A stretch of DNA of 49,028 bases from Bacteroidales bacterium (GTDB lineage Bacteria; Bacteroidota; Bacteroidia; Bacteroidales; UBA932): assembly GCA_017961175.1 (NCBI GenBank), contig JAGCXV010000065.1, positions 1 to 49,028 on the forward strand. Direction: 5' to 3'. The notes beneath the pieces were generated by a model, which saw nothing but the letters and a program-made list of their open reading frames with translations, did no database searches and was not told the origin of the DNA. How positions within the stretch are numbered: position 1 is the first letter of the stretch; every line of letters begins with the position of its first letter. The translations under genes and the position numbers were made by a program. Below are positions 31,732 to 39,038 of the stretch, piece by piece.

Positions 31732-33309
31732 ATGAAAAAACTGTTCGTTCTTCTGGCCGTTTTCCTGCTACCGGCGTTTTCTGCGGCACAGGCCGTCCAT
31801 ACAACCCTTCAGCAGGAGGAGGCTTTGCTCCGCGACTGGATAAAGACAATATCTTCAGATGAATTCGGAGGCCGTAAGCCGATGACGCCTTACGAAGAGA
31901 AAACCATAAACTATATGGTAGACCAGATGAAGGCTCTTGGCTTGAAGCCGGCCTTTAACGGAAGCTGGTTCCAGCCATTCAAGATGATTGCCACCACCTG
32001 CAAACCGGTAGGGGACAAGTTCCGCGTAAAGGGCAAAAAGAAGACGGAACTCATCCATAAAGAGGATATGATGGTCTGGACCGCAAGGGCAACGGACAAG
32101 GTCAAGTTGCCTTCTGCAGAAATAGTCTTCTGCGGATTCGGGATTGACGCTCCGGAATTCAACTGGAACGATTTCGACGGAATAGACGTTAAGGGCAAGA
32201 TAATCATCGCGATGGTAAATGAGCCGGGGTATTACAACTCTTCTCTTTTCCGCGGCAAGAACATGACTTATTACGGAAGGTGGCTCTACAAGTTCGAGCA
32301 GGCAAAGAGGATGGGCGCTGCAGGATGCCTGGTGCTGCACAACACTGAGGCTGCCGGTTACGGATGGCACGTTTGCGTAAACGGCCATATTGAAAGCAAT
32401 CTTGCCTTGTATGACGAGGATACAAACAACTCTGATGCGCTGGCCATAAAGGGATGGCTTCACGAGAAAGGCTGCCGTAAACTGTTTGCCGCAGCCGGGA
32501 TGGACTTCGAAGCCGCGCTTGAAGCCGCCAAGAAGCCGGGGTTCAAGGCCTTCAGCCTCAACCTCAAGTGCGATGTGGACATGGACGTGGAATATAACAT
32601 CGACCAGACATGCAATGTTGCCGGAATGATCGAGGGCACGGACCTAAAGGACGAGTGCGTGGTTTTCAACGCCCATTGGGACCACCTTGGAATAGGCCTT
32701 CCGGACGACAGGGGAGACTCCATCTACAACGGGGCTTCGGACAATGCCTCCGCGATGGCCGCCCTGCTTTTTGCCGCCAAGAAGAGTTTCGAGATGCCGG
32801 TAAAGCCTCGCAGGACATTGATTTTCCTGAGCGCATCGTCTGAGGAAAGCGGTATGTTCGGATCCCAGTACTATTGCGAGCATCCAGCATTTCCTATGGA
32901 GAAGACGGCAGCCTGCATAAACTTCGAGAGCGTCGGTCCGGCAGAACTTACCCACGATATCAGCGTCATGGGAGGAGGGGCCTGCGAACTGGACAATTAC
33001 ATCGTCGAGGCCGCTGCCGCACAGGGCCGTTATGTTTTCTTCAAGTATGACAATTCAGACGGCTGGTTCTTCAGGTCAGACCATTTCAACTTCGTGAAAA
33101 AGGGCGTTCCGGCACTGGTCATAGAAAACGGAAAGGACATCGTTGACCCTTCCCGTCCTAACAAATATCCTTACAAGAGCATATATCACAGGCCGATAGA
33201 CGAGTATCACGACGATTGGGACATAGAGGGAATGATCGCCAACATCAACCTTATGTTCAGTATGGGAATCCGTGCCGCCAATTCGGACAAGGCGCCACGC
33301 TGGTATTAG
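31732..33309 (+). CDS. M28-family metallopeptidase, exported, with PA-like insert
   Basis: A 525-residue zinc aminopeptidase-like enzyme with signal peptide [20 protein letters not shown]. Residues about 120-260 look like a PA domain ([35 protein letters not shown]). The M28 catalytic domain has zinc ligands His315 (NAHWDHLG), Asp337 (GASDNASA), the Glu pair 371-372 (ASSEESG) and His451 (RSDHFNF). It likely trims peptides in the periplasm. The ATG at 31732 precedes the signal peptide. The xanthine phosphoribosyltransferase gene follows after 16 bases. Confidence 0.92.
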   Translation: MKKLFVLLAVFLLPAFSAAQAVHTTLQQEEALLRDWIKTISSDEFGGRKPMTPYEEKTINYMVDQMKALGLKPAFNGSWFQPFKMIATTCKPVGDKFRVKGKKKTELIHKEDMMVWTARATDKVKLPSAEIVFCGFGIDAPEFNWNDFDGIDVKGKIIIAMVNEPGYYNSSLFRGKNMTYYGRWLYKFEQAKRMGAAGCLVLHNTEAAGYGWHVCVNGHIESNLALYDEDTNNSDALAIKGWLHEKGCRKLFAAAGMDFEAALEAAKKPGFKAFSLNLKCDVDMDVEYNIDQTCNVAGMIEGTDLKDECVVFNAHWDHLGIGLPDDRGDSIYNGASDNASAMAALLFAAKKSFEMPVKPRRTLIFLSASSEESGMFGSQYYCEHPAFPMEKTAACINFESVGPAELTHDISVMGGGACELDNYIVEAAAAQGRYVFFKYDNSDGWFFRSDHFNFVKKGVPALVIENGKDIVDPSRPNKYPYKSIYHRPIDEYHDDWDIEGMIANINLMFSMGIRAANSDKAPRWY

Positions 33310-33325
33310 AATAAGTTTAAAGATT

Positions 33326-33901
33326 ATGTTTATAGATACTTTGAAAGAACGTATCCTCAAGGAAGGCAAGTGCTTTGAGGGTGGAGTGCTGAAAGTTGAC
33401 CGTTTCATCAACCATCAGATGGATCCATATCTGATGAAGCAGATTTCCATTGAGTTCATCCGCCGTTTTGCCGATTTGAGTGTCAACAAGATAGTTACCG
33501 TAGAGGCTTCCGGCATTGCTCCTGCGGTGATGCTGGGCTATCAGATGGAGCTTCCTGTAGTCTTTGTAAAGAAGCAGAAACCTTCCACTATGGATGAGAT
33601 GTATGTAGCTCATTCACATTCATTTACTAAGCAGTGCGACTACAGCATGATCATCAGCAAGGAGTTTCTGACTTCAGAAGACCATGTTCTTTTCATAGAC
33701 GATTTCCTTGCCTGCGGAAGTGCCGGAAAGGGTATCGTTGACCTCTGCCGCCAGGCCGGGGCCACCATCGAGGGAATGGGTTTCATCATCGAAAAGGAAT
33801 TCCAGAAGGGACGTTTCCTTCTTGAGGCCGCCGGTGTAAAGCGTATAGAATCACTGGCTATAATCGAATCCCTTGAAAACGGACAGGTCAAGTTCAGATA
33901 G
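33326..33901 (+). CDS. xpt: Xanthine phosphoribosyltransferase
   Basis: A 191-residue purine-salvage enzyme that converts xanthine and PRPP to XMP in the cytoplasm. The Xpt-type start [14 protein letters not shown], the [16 protein letters not shown] segment, and the PRPP-binding loop [16 protein letters not shown] (121-136) are diagnostic; KKQKPSTM also fits. The ATG at 33326 is the family start; the upstream reading overlaps the M28 gene end. No purine riboswitch-like leader is present, as the gene sits 16 bases behind the peptidase gene. Confidence 0.95.
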   Translation: MFIDTLKERILKEGKCFEGGVLKVDRFINHQMDPYLMKQISIEFIRRFADLSVNKIVTVEASGIAPAVMLGYQMELPVVFVKKQKPSTMDEMYVAHSHSFTKQCDYSMIISKEFLTSEDHVLFIDDFLACGSAGKGIVDLCRQAGATIEGMGFIIEKEFQKGRFLLEAAGVKRIESLAIIESLENGQVKFR

Positions 33902-33906
33902 ACGGA

Positions 33907-34530
33907 TTATTTTATCCGCTTCAGTGTAAATTCATCCTCGTCCATCTTGCCGAAGAGCTGCTGCCCGTCGGCGCTCAGGCTCATCGTATCCTTTTCCTTG
34001 CCGCTGGTTATGAATATCTGGGAATCCTTAACTACGTAAGTTCCTTTTTCTGTCATAGAAGACATACTGATTGCCGCCTTCAGTGCCTTTCGTGTGACCC
34101 AGCCAACACCATTTTTTTTCAGCTCTTCCTCATCGATAGACATAACCGCCTTGACCACAAGTTGTTTCTCTGACTTGAACTCTACGGTTACGGCTGCCTT
34201 AGTACCCTCGGCTAAAGCCCTGAGAACCGCTTCCGCCTCTTTCATCTTCTCGTCCACTTCCTTAAGCTCCTTTTCATTGAGAGGCCTTCCGAGTTTCTTT
34301 TCTTTATCTGCGATGGTTTTCTGCCTTGCCTCAGCCATATCCTTGTCTATATCCGTGGTGGCGTCTTTCAGGGCATCCTTGAATTTCTTGTCAAAGATGT
34401 TGGCATTGTAATAGACGCGTCCGGCAAGGCTTTCCTGGGCATGGGATGCTGTTCCTAAAAGCGTAAATGCCAGCAAAATGCACAATATCCTGAATAGTCT
34501 CATTGTCTTCATATTCCTGTCGGTGACCAT
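33907..34530 (-). CDS. Secreted protein of unknown function
   Basis: A 207-residue protein with a signal peptide ending near GTASHAQ (residue 32). A charged helical stretch (about 50-105) is rich in Lys, Asp and Glu. The C-terminal half looks like a small beta barrel or lipocalin-like fold (KAAVTVEFKSEKQLVVKAVM, KGTYVVKDSQIFIT, DGQQLFGKM). The start overlaps the upstream stop as TAATG, supporting the ATG at 34530 by translational coupling; ATGs at 34512 and 34503 are alternatives. Third gene of the S41 peptidase unit. Confidence 0.7.
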   Translation of the reverse strand: MVTDRNMKTMRLFRILCILLAFTLLGTASHAQESLAGRVYYNANIFDKKFKDALKDATTDIDKDMAEARQKTIADKEKKLGRPLNEKELKEVDEKMKEAEAVLRALAEGTKAAVTVEFKSEKQLVVKAVMSIDEEELKKNGVGWVTRKALKAAISMSSMTEKGTYVVKDSQIFITSGKEKDTMSLSADGQQLFGKMDEDEFTLKRIK

Positions 34531-34892
34531 TAATTATCCTGAATAAACGAATGCAATTTGAAAGAAATGTATCCTTTGCTATCCAGATATGTGAGGGCAT
34601 CGCCGAGCAATGCTTTCTTTCTGGATTCTTCCATGTCTGAAAAGAACAGGATCTCCATAAACGTTTCCAAGGCACGCTCCGAGAATTTCTTCTCTTCCAC
34701 TAAATAACAAATCGGATTCTCCATCTTGAGAACGGTATCCAGGTCAATCTCGAGGTCCTCCTTGCCGATTTCCTCCCTGACATTGGATAAGGAATAGTCC
34801 GGCTTCTTCTTGCCAAACAAACCCAATCGCCTGGCAATCATCAGCATCATTTCTCCAATGCGGTCTATCTCCCTAAGCAGTATGTCTTCCAT
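34530..34892 (-). CDS. Small cytoplasmic protein of unknown function
   Basis: A 120-residue, mostly helical acidic protein without signal peptide or membrane segment. MEDILLREIDRIGEMMLMIARRLGLFGKKK opens it, and MENPICYLVEEKKFSERALETF lies in the middle. The start resembles small DUF6483-type proteins, but I cannot confirm that. It sits 10 bases behind the S41 peptidase gene and overlaps the next gene at TAATG. Confidence 0.7.
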   Translation of the reverse strand: MEDILLREIDRIGEMMLMIARRLGLFGKKKPDYSLSNVREEIGKEDLEIDLDTVLKMENPICYLVEEKKFSERALETFMEILFFSDMEESRKKALLGDALTYLDSKGYISFKLHSFIQDN

Positions 34893-34902
34893 GGCAATTA
34901 TT

Positions 34903-35796
34903 TTACTTCAACGATTTAAACCAGATCATGGATTCTTCCATTGGAGTTTCTGTGTTTACATCCGGCTCGATAGGGTCGTCGCAGAACTCTTCTCCAGTCC
35001 TTGCTACGTCACATCCTTCTGTCAGAACAAGCATAGAGCCGTCGCTCATCTTGTAAGGGCGGTTGCTTGATGCATATCCGGCTGTCGGCGAGCCAAATAC
35101 ACGGGCATTATCCAGTCCTCTGAAGCACAGCAGAAGAGCCTCAGCGGAGCTTCCGGTTCCTTCATCGGTGAGAATGGCCACAGGGCACCCGATAGGTGTC
35201 AGTTTCTTTATTCCGGCAACATTCAAAACATAATCCAGAGTAATCCACATCGTCCTTTTCCTTGAGCGGAAGCGGAGTATGTTTCCATCCGGAATGAACC
35301 TGTGTACAGAACTGATCATAGGGTACATATCCCCTCCGCCGTTTCCCCTGAGGTCTATAATTACTCCTTCAATATTTTCCGGAATTGCTTCAATTACAGT
35401 GTTGGCATATTTAAGGCCTTCATCGTGATTGCCTGAAAACTGTGGCAATTTCACCACCGCAATCTTTTTTCCGCAAGAATCCGTGATGCTGACCTGGGGC
35501 ATTTCCCATTCGGAAGTCTTCTCCTTCACCTCAATTTCCGCCTCCTTCAGGAAAGAGTGCTTCCCACCTGCTACCTTCAAAGCCTTCTTGACCACATCGT
35601 GAGCCTCTTCCATCGAAACCGGAGTTGCTGACAGTGCTTCCTTCCTGGCCTTTTCCCATTTTTCTCCAGTGGCATACAGCCCGCTTCTGTCCATAATCTT
35701 GACAGCCTTTTTCACAAAGTTCCTGTTTGCATCCGAACACCCGAAAGCAATTAAAACCATCGTGATGGCAAAAAAGAATCTTAAACTCCTTTTCAT
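34903..35796 (-). CDS. S41-family peptidase lipoprotein, resembling nisin-resistance-protein (NSR) type
   Basis: A 297-residue lipoprotein (ITMVLIAFGC, Cys20) with an S41 protease domain. The nucleophile loop is DEGTGSSAEALL (Ser216/217). The usual lysine of C-terminal-processing S41 proteases, in TAGK, is replaced: the sequence is GSPTAGYASSN. A histidine, His80 in GGKHSFL, is placed as in NSR-type enzymes, which use a Ser-His dyad. VIIDLRGNGGG is the conserved core strand. No PDZ domain is evident. An outward-facing peptidase acting on peptides such as bacteriocins is an inference from this resemblance. First gene of a three-gene unit, downstream of tRNA-Leu. Confidence 0.85.
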   Translation of the reverse strand: MKRSLRFFFAITMVLIAFGCSDANRNFVKKAVKIMDRSGLYATGEKWEKARKEALSATPVSMEEAHDVVKKALKVAGGKHSFLKEAEIEVKEKTSEWEMPQVSITDSCGKKIAVVKLPQFSGNHDEGLKYANTVIEAIPENIEGVIIDLRGNGGGDMYPMISSVHRFIPDGNILRFRSRKRTMWITLDYVLNVAGIKKLTPIGCPVAILTDEGTGSSAEALLLCFRGLDNARVFGSPTAGYASSNRPYKMSDGSMLVLTEGCDVARTGEEFCDDPIEPDVNTETPMEESMIWFKSLK

Positions 35797-35826
35797 CTGA
35801 ACAAACTATCAAATCTGTTACGAAAC

Positions 35827-35852
35827 AGGCATCCGTTAGAGACCGGATGCCT
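35827..35852 (-). terminator. Terminator of the tRNA-Leu gene
   Basis: AGGCATCCG (35827-35835) and CGGATGCCT (35844-35852) form a perfect 9-bp stem with an 8-base loop, directly behind the tRNA on the minus strand and followed by GTTTCGT. Confidence 0.75.
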
Positions 35853-35861
35853 GCGCTTAGG

Positions 35862-35943
35862 TGCGGGTAAAGGGACTCGAACCCCCACGGATTACTCCAC
35901 CAGATCCTAAGTCTGGCGCGGCTGCCAATTACGCCATACCCGC
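35862..35943 (-). tRNA. tRNA-Leu (anticodon TAG)
   Basis: An 82-base class II tRNA on the minus strand. Acceptor GCGGGTA pairs with TACCCGC. The anticodon stem is CCAGA/TCTGG with loop CTTAGGA giving anticodon TAG. A variable arm GTGGAGTAATCCGT type extension and the T arm GGGGGTTCGAGTCCC-like loop follow. Discriminator is A; CCA is not encoded. Confidence 0.95.
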
Positions 35944-35974
35944 TTGGACTGCAAAGGTATTATTTTTCTGACGA

Positions 35975-36007
35975 TTTGCAAGGAGAGAAAAATAATGGTT
36001 ATATTTG
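35975..36007 (+). promoter_or_regulatory. Promoter of the first rSAM/lipoprotein genes
   Basis: TTTG (35975-35978), 21 bases, TATATTTG (36000-36007), a full consensus promoter. Transcription should start near 36014, 31 bases before the first lipoprotein ATG. The same -7 octamer is used upstream of the second lipoprotein. Confidence 0.75.
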
Positions 36008-36044
36008 TTAGGTTGAAAATGATCGGTTTCGAAAAATACCAGTT

Positions 36045-36488
36045 ATGAAAATGTTCAAGAAGATATTGGTTGGAGCTATGGCGCTGCTAGGGTTTTCCGC
36101 CTGTGGCAATAATTCTGGTCCTAAGGTTGAGTACGGATGCCCGCACGCCTCTCTTAGAGTTAACGTAAAGGTAATGGACGAGGATGGCAATCCTGTAGGC
36201 AAGACCAGGTTGCTGCTGAAGAGCCTTGAGGATTATAGGGATGTTAGCGTTGTAGATACTAAGGAAGACGGAACAGTTTCGGATACTTTGCATCTGTTTG
36301 CCGATTTCCGGTTATTGTCAGGAGCCAATGTAGTGTATTATGGCGAAGAAAACGTTGAGCATTCAGGCAAGTTCAAGGATGATTCCGTTACCGTAAAGGC
36401 AAAGCAGATTGAGGAAGGAAAGGGTAACTGGGAAAAAGGGACCTATGAGATGAACATCGATCTCAAACTTACGAAGAAAGCCGAGTAA
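36045..36488 (+). CDS. Putative lipoprotein of the rSAM/lipoprotein system (first copy)
   Basis: A 147-residue lipoprotein: signal MKMFKKILVGAMALLGFSAC with Cys20. Shortly after comes EYGCPHASL (29-37), then an Ig-like body (NVKVMDEDGNPVGKTRLLLK, DTKEDGTVSDTLHL, GKFKDDSVTVKAKQI). EYGxPHAxL and the FKDDSV block recur in the lipoprotein at 37643. From memory this matches the small lipoproteins encoded with radical SAM enzymes in Bacteroidetes (TIGR04134 with TIGR04133). It is followed after 14 bases by the radical SAM gene and is probably its substrate or partner; the chemistry is unknown. Confidence 0.85.
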   Translation: MKMFKKILVGAMALLGFSACGNNSGPKVEYGCPHASLRVNVKVMDEDGNPVGKTRLLLKSLEDYRDVSVVDTKEDGTVSDTLHLFADFRLLSGANVVYYGEENVEHSGKFKDDSVTVKAKQIEEGKGNWEKGTYEMNIDLKLTKKAE

Positions 36489-36502
36489 AATCAGATAGTT
36501 AT

Positions 36503-37588
36503 ATGAGAGGGCTGCCTTTCAAGACATGGCTTGCCTGTGAGGCTGAGCGCAAGCTCCGTCATTTGGATATCAAGGAGCATAAACTCAAGCAGCTCTTTTG
36601 GGAGTGTACGCTCTCGTGCAATCTTGCTTGCAGGCACTGTGGCAGTGACTGCAAGATTCTTCCAAGCGCCACATCGATGAAGGTCGATGATTTTCTGAAG
36701 GTGCTGGATTCCGTCAAGGCTTATTGCGAGAAGACAGGAGAAAAGACAGGGGAGATCCTGGTGATTCTGACCGGAGGCGAGCCTCTGATGCGCAAGGACC
36801 TGGAGGAGTGCGGGCGCAAGATAATCCTGAAAGGTTTCCCGTGGGGAATGGTTACCAACGGTTTTGCTATGACTCCGGAGAGGTTCCGGCGTCTGATGGC
36901 TTCCGGCCTGCACTCAATGACAGTCAGCTTGGACGGACTGAAGGAGTCTCACGACTGGATGAGGGGCCGCTCAGGAAGCTACGAAAAGGCAATTCAGGCT
37001 ATTAAGCTGGCGATTGCGGCCGGGGATGACCTTGCCTTTGACGTGGTGACTTGCGTTAATCAGCGCAATTACGGTGAACTCAATCAGATAAAGGAGATGC
37101 TTATCGCTTTGGGCCTCAAAGATTGGAGGGTTTTTACCGTCTTTCCGTCCGGCCGGGCCAAGGAGGACCCTCTTCTTCAGCTGGACAACGGGCAGTTCCG
37201 CGGAGTGATGGAGTTCATTGAAGCTACCCGTAAGGAAGGCAGAATCCAGTGCAGTTACTCTTGCGAGGGCTTTCTGGGTTCTTATGAGGGCAAGGTAAGA
37301 AACCACCTTTTCCGATGCCACGCCGGAGTGAATGTGGGCTCCGTGCTCAACGATGGCTCCATTTCCGCCTGCGTGAGCATCCGTTCAGACTATAATCAGG
37401 GAAACATTTACAAGGACGACTTTATGGAAGTGTGGAACAACCGCTTCCAGGTTTATCGCGACAGGTCCTGGATGAAAAAAGACCAATGCGGTTCCTGCAG
37501 GTTTTTCCGCTACTGCGAGGGCGGGGGAATGCATCTGAGGAATTCAGACGGTACTTTGCAGTTCTGCCACCTCGACCGCCTGAAATAA
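36503..37588 (+). CDS. Radical SAM/SPASM-domain enzyme of the rSAM/lipoprotein system
   Basis: A 361-residue radical SAM protein. The cluster motif is C39-NLA-C43-RH-C46 in LSCNLACRHCG; TGGEPLMRKDL is the SAM-contact GGE region, and TVSLDG follows. The C-terminal SPASM part has further cysteines for auxiliary Fe-S clusters: FRCHAGVNVGS, ISACVSI, DQCGSCRFFRYCEGG and QFCH. SPASM enzymes usually modify ribosomally made peptides or proteins. Here it lies between two related lipoproteins, the obvious candidate targets, though a leader-peptide recognition (RRE) domain was not recognised. Shares the upstream promoter with the first lipoprotein. Its stop codon runs directly into a T10-G9 tract. Confidence 0.92.
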   Translation: MRGLPFKTWLACEAERKLRHLDIKEHKLKQLFWECTLSCNLACRHCGSDCKILPSATSMKVDDFLKVLDSVKAYCEKTGEKTGEILVILTGGEPLMRKDLEECGRKIILKGFPWGMVTNGFAMTPERFRRLMASGLHSMTVSLDGLKESHDWMRGRSGSYEKAIQAIKLAIAAGDDLAFDVVTCVNQRNYGELNQIKEMLIALGLKDWRVFTVFPSGRAKEDPLLQLDNGQFRGVMEFIEATRKEGRIQCSYSCEGFLGSYEGKVRNHLFRCHAGVNVGSVLNDGSISACVSIRSDYNQGNIYKDDFMEVWNNRFQVYRDRSWMKKDQCGSCRFFRYCEGGGMHLRNSDGTLQFCHLDRLK

Positions 37589-37607
37589 TTTTTTTTTTGG
37601 GGGGGGG
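37589..37607 (+). repeat. T10-G9 homopolymer tract ahead of the second lipoprotein gene
   Basis: Ten Ts (37589-37598) then nine Gs (37599-37607), starting right after the radical SAM stop codon. Such runs slip easily during replication. It ends six bases before the -7 box TATATTTG. No stem precedes the T-run, so it is not a normal terminator. Confidence 0.85.
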
Positions 37608-37621
37608 AATCAGTATATTTG
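37596..37621 (+). promoter_or_regulatory. Candidate length-switchable promoter of the second lipoprotein gene
   Basis: TTTG at the T/G junction (37596-37599) and TATATTTG (37614-37621, exact consensus) are 14 bases apart, short of the 19-21 seen elsewhere in this window. Adding five to seven Gs would restore normal spacing. At the present length the promoter is predicted to be weak or off. Confidence 0.45.
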
Positions 37622-37642
37622 CCATAACATAAGGGTTGAATC

Positions 37643-38125
37643 ATGGCAAGGAAAGCACTGTCTTTATACAAATACATTTTGAGTGCCCTGATGGGGTTGC
37701 TCGGCTTTTCATCTTGCATAATACCTAGAGCCGAATACGGTTCTCCTCACGCAACCTTGTCAATCAAGGCTAAAATAGTGGATGAATCGGGTGCTCCTGT
37801 TAGCAATGCCAAAATAAGGCTAAGAACCGAGGACAATGTGGATCACGGAACCTATATCCATGACGGGTATATTATTCCGCTCTACAACAAGTCAGATTCC
37901 AACGGAATGATAGACACTACGGGAACTTTCTATGCGGTCCCGTGTAAAGGTGAAACATATTTTGTTTTCTACGCAAAAGACAACCCTCATCTTGAAAGGG
38001 TTTTCAAAGATGATTCGGTAATGGTAAACCCGGTCCAGGTTAAAAAGGCCAAGGACTGGTTTTGGGGCAGTTACAATCTAGAGGGTACGCTTAAGCTTAA
38101 AGAAAAACCATCAACAGACGAGTAA
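37643..38125 (+). CDS. Putative lipoprotein of the rSAM/lipoprotein system (second copy)
   Basis: A 160-residue lipoprotein: signal up to LMGLLGFSSC (Cys25), then EYGSPHATL (31-39), the same motif and spacing as in the lipoprotein at 36045. The body is again Ig-like (KAKIVDESGAPVSNAKIRLR, SNGMIDTTGTFY) and ends with ERVFKDDSVMVNPVQVKKAKD, matching GKFKDDSVTVKAKQI of the first copy. A duplicate with much divergence, likely served by the same radical SAM enzyme. It has its own -7 box behind the T10-G9 tract and so may be switched independently. Confidence 0.85.
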   Translation: MARKALSLYKYILSALMGLLGFSSCIIPRAEYGSPHATLSIKAKIVDESGAPVSNAKIRLRTEDNVDHGTYIHDGYIIPLYNKSDSNGMIDTTGTFYAVPCKGETYFVFYAKDNPHLERVFKDDSVMVNPVQVKKAKDWFWGSYNLEGTLKLKEKPSTDE

Positions 38126-38127
38126 AG

Positions 38128-38952
38128 CTAGAAACTTTTGGCGATGGCGATGAAGTCGTCTGCCTTGAGGCTTGCGCCTCCGATCAGACCGCCGTCAATG
38201 TCTTTCTGGCTGAAGAGCTCCTGGGCGTTGGATGGCTTGCAGCTTCCGCCGTAGAGGATGGAAGTTTCTTCTGCCAGAGGGCCGAACTTCTCTGCCAGGG
38301 TCTTGCGGATGAAGGCGTGGATTTCCTGAGCCTGCTCCTTGGTTGCAGTCTCGCCGGTTCCGATAGCCCATATTGGTTCGTAAGCAACAACGATATTCTT
38401 CATCTGCTCATCGCTGAGGTTGAAGAGAACCTCCTTTATTTCATTGGCAACCACGTCGAAATGCTTGCCTGCCTTTCTTTCCTCGAGAGCTTCTCCCACG
38501 CAGTAGATGACCTTAAGGCCGGCTGCGAGAGCCTGGTGAATTTTCTCAAGAAGGATGGCATTGGTTTCTCCGTAGTAGCCTCTTCTTTCTGAGTGGCCGA
38601 GGATTACATATTCCACTGGAGCTCCGGTAGCACCTTCAGGTGCGCCAGCAACTGTTCCAACTGCCTTGTTTACAGATGCAAGCATCTTGGCGGAAACCTC
38701 TCCGGTATATGCGCCTTTTTCCTTGTCCGAGCAGTTCTGGGAGCCGAGAGAGATCTTGCTGCGGCAGAACGGGCATTTGATATCGCCGATGATCTTGCTT
38801 ACAGGGAAGAGGTGGGTGAAAGGAGTGTTAACGATGAGTTTCACGTCCTGAGGAACGTCTTCTATCTTTCCGATTATCTGATTAACAAGGTCGATTCCTT
38901 CGGCAACTGTGGTGTTCATTTTCCAGTTTCCTGCAACAATTTTCTGTCTCAT
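38128..38952 (-). CDS. tpiA: Triosephosphate isomerase
   Basis: A 274-residue glycolytic enzyme interconverting dihydroxyacetone phosphate and glyceraldehyde 3-phosphate. Catalytic residues are in place: Asn9 and Lys11 (AGNWKMN), His120 (LGHSERR) and Glu192 (AYEPIWAIGTG), with the phosphate loop LYGGSCKPSNA. It is about 25 residues longer than usual. One addition holds the zinc-knuckle-like CPFC (Cys60, Cys63) just before loop 3, and another (about 97-112, VGTVAGAPEGATGAPV) lies before the His loop. Stop codons of this gene and the second lipoprotein nearly touch, converging. Confidence 0.95.
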   Translation of the reverse strand: MRQKIVAGNWKMNTTVAEGIDLVNQIIGKIEDVPQDVKLIVNTPFTHLFPVSKIIGDIKCPFCRSKISLGSQNCSDKEKGAYTGEVSAKMLASVNKAVGTVAGAPEGATGAPVEYVILGHSERRGYYGETNAILLEKIHQALAAGLKVIYCVGEALEERKAGKHFDVVANEIKEVLFNLSDEQMKNIVVAYEPIWAIGTGETATKEQAQEIHAFIRKTLAEKFGPLAEETSILYGGSCKPSNAQELFSQKDIDGGLIGGASLKADDFIAIAKSF

Positions 38953-38995
38953 AATACGTTGTGGTTAAAATATCTGTTTCTTGATTGATTCTGCG

Positions 38996-39026
38996 TTGCA
39001 AAAGTAGCAAATAGTGGGTATTTTTG
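38996..39026. promoter_or_regulatory. Overlapping divergent promoters of the permease and tpiA
   Basis: Plus strand: TTG (38996-38998), 20 bases, TATTTTTG (39019-39026). Minus strand: TACTTTTG (38999-39006), an exact -7 box for tpiA. The two promoters occupy the same 30 bases, so polymerase binding at one would interfere with the other. Confidence 0.55.
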
Positions 39027-39038
39027 TATACCGAAAAC

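Noticed and set aside
33903-33918. Terminator between xpt and the convergent secreted-protein gene
   Set aside because: CGGAT and ATCCG make only a 5-bp stem, and it overlaps the stop codon of the minus-strand gene; too weak to call.
36045-38125. Reading the radical SAM cluster as a classical RiPP or bacteriocin operon
   Set aside because: The neighbours are lipoproteins of 147 and 160 residues with lipobox signals, not small precursor peptides, and no peptidase or exporter is linked.
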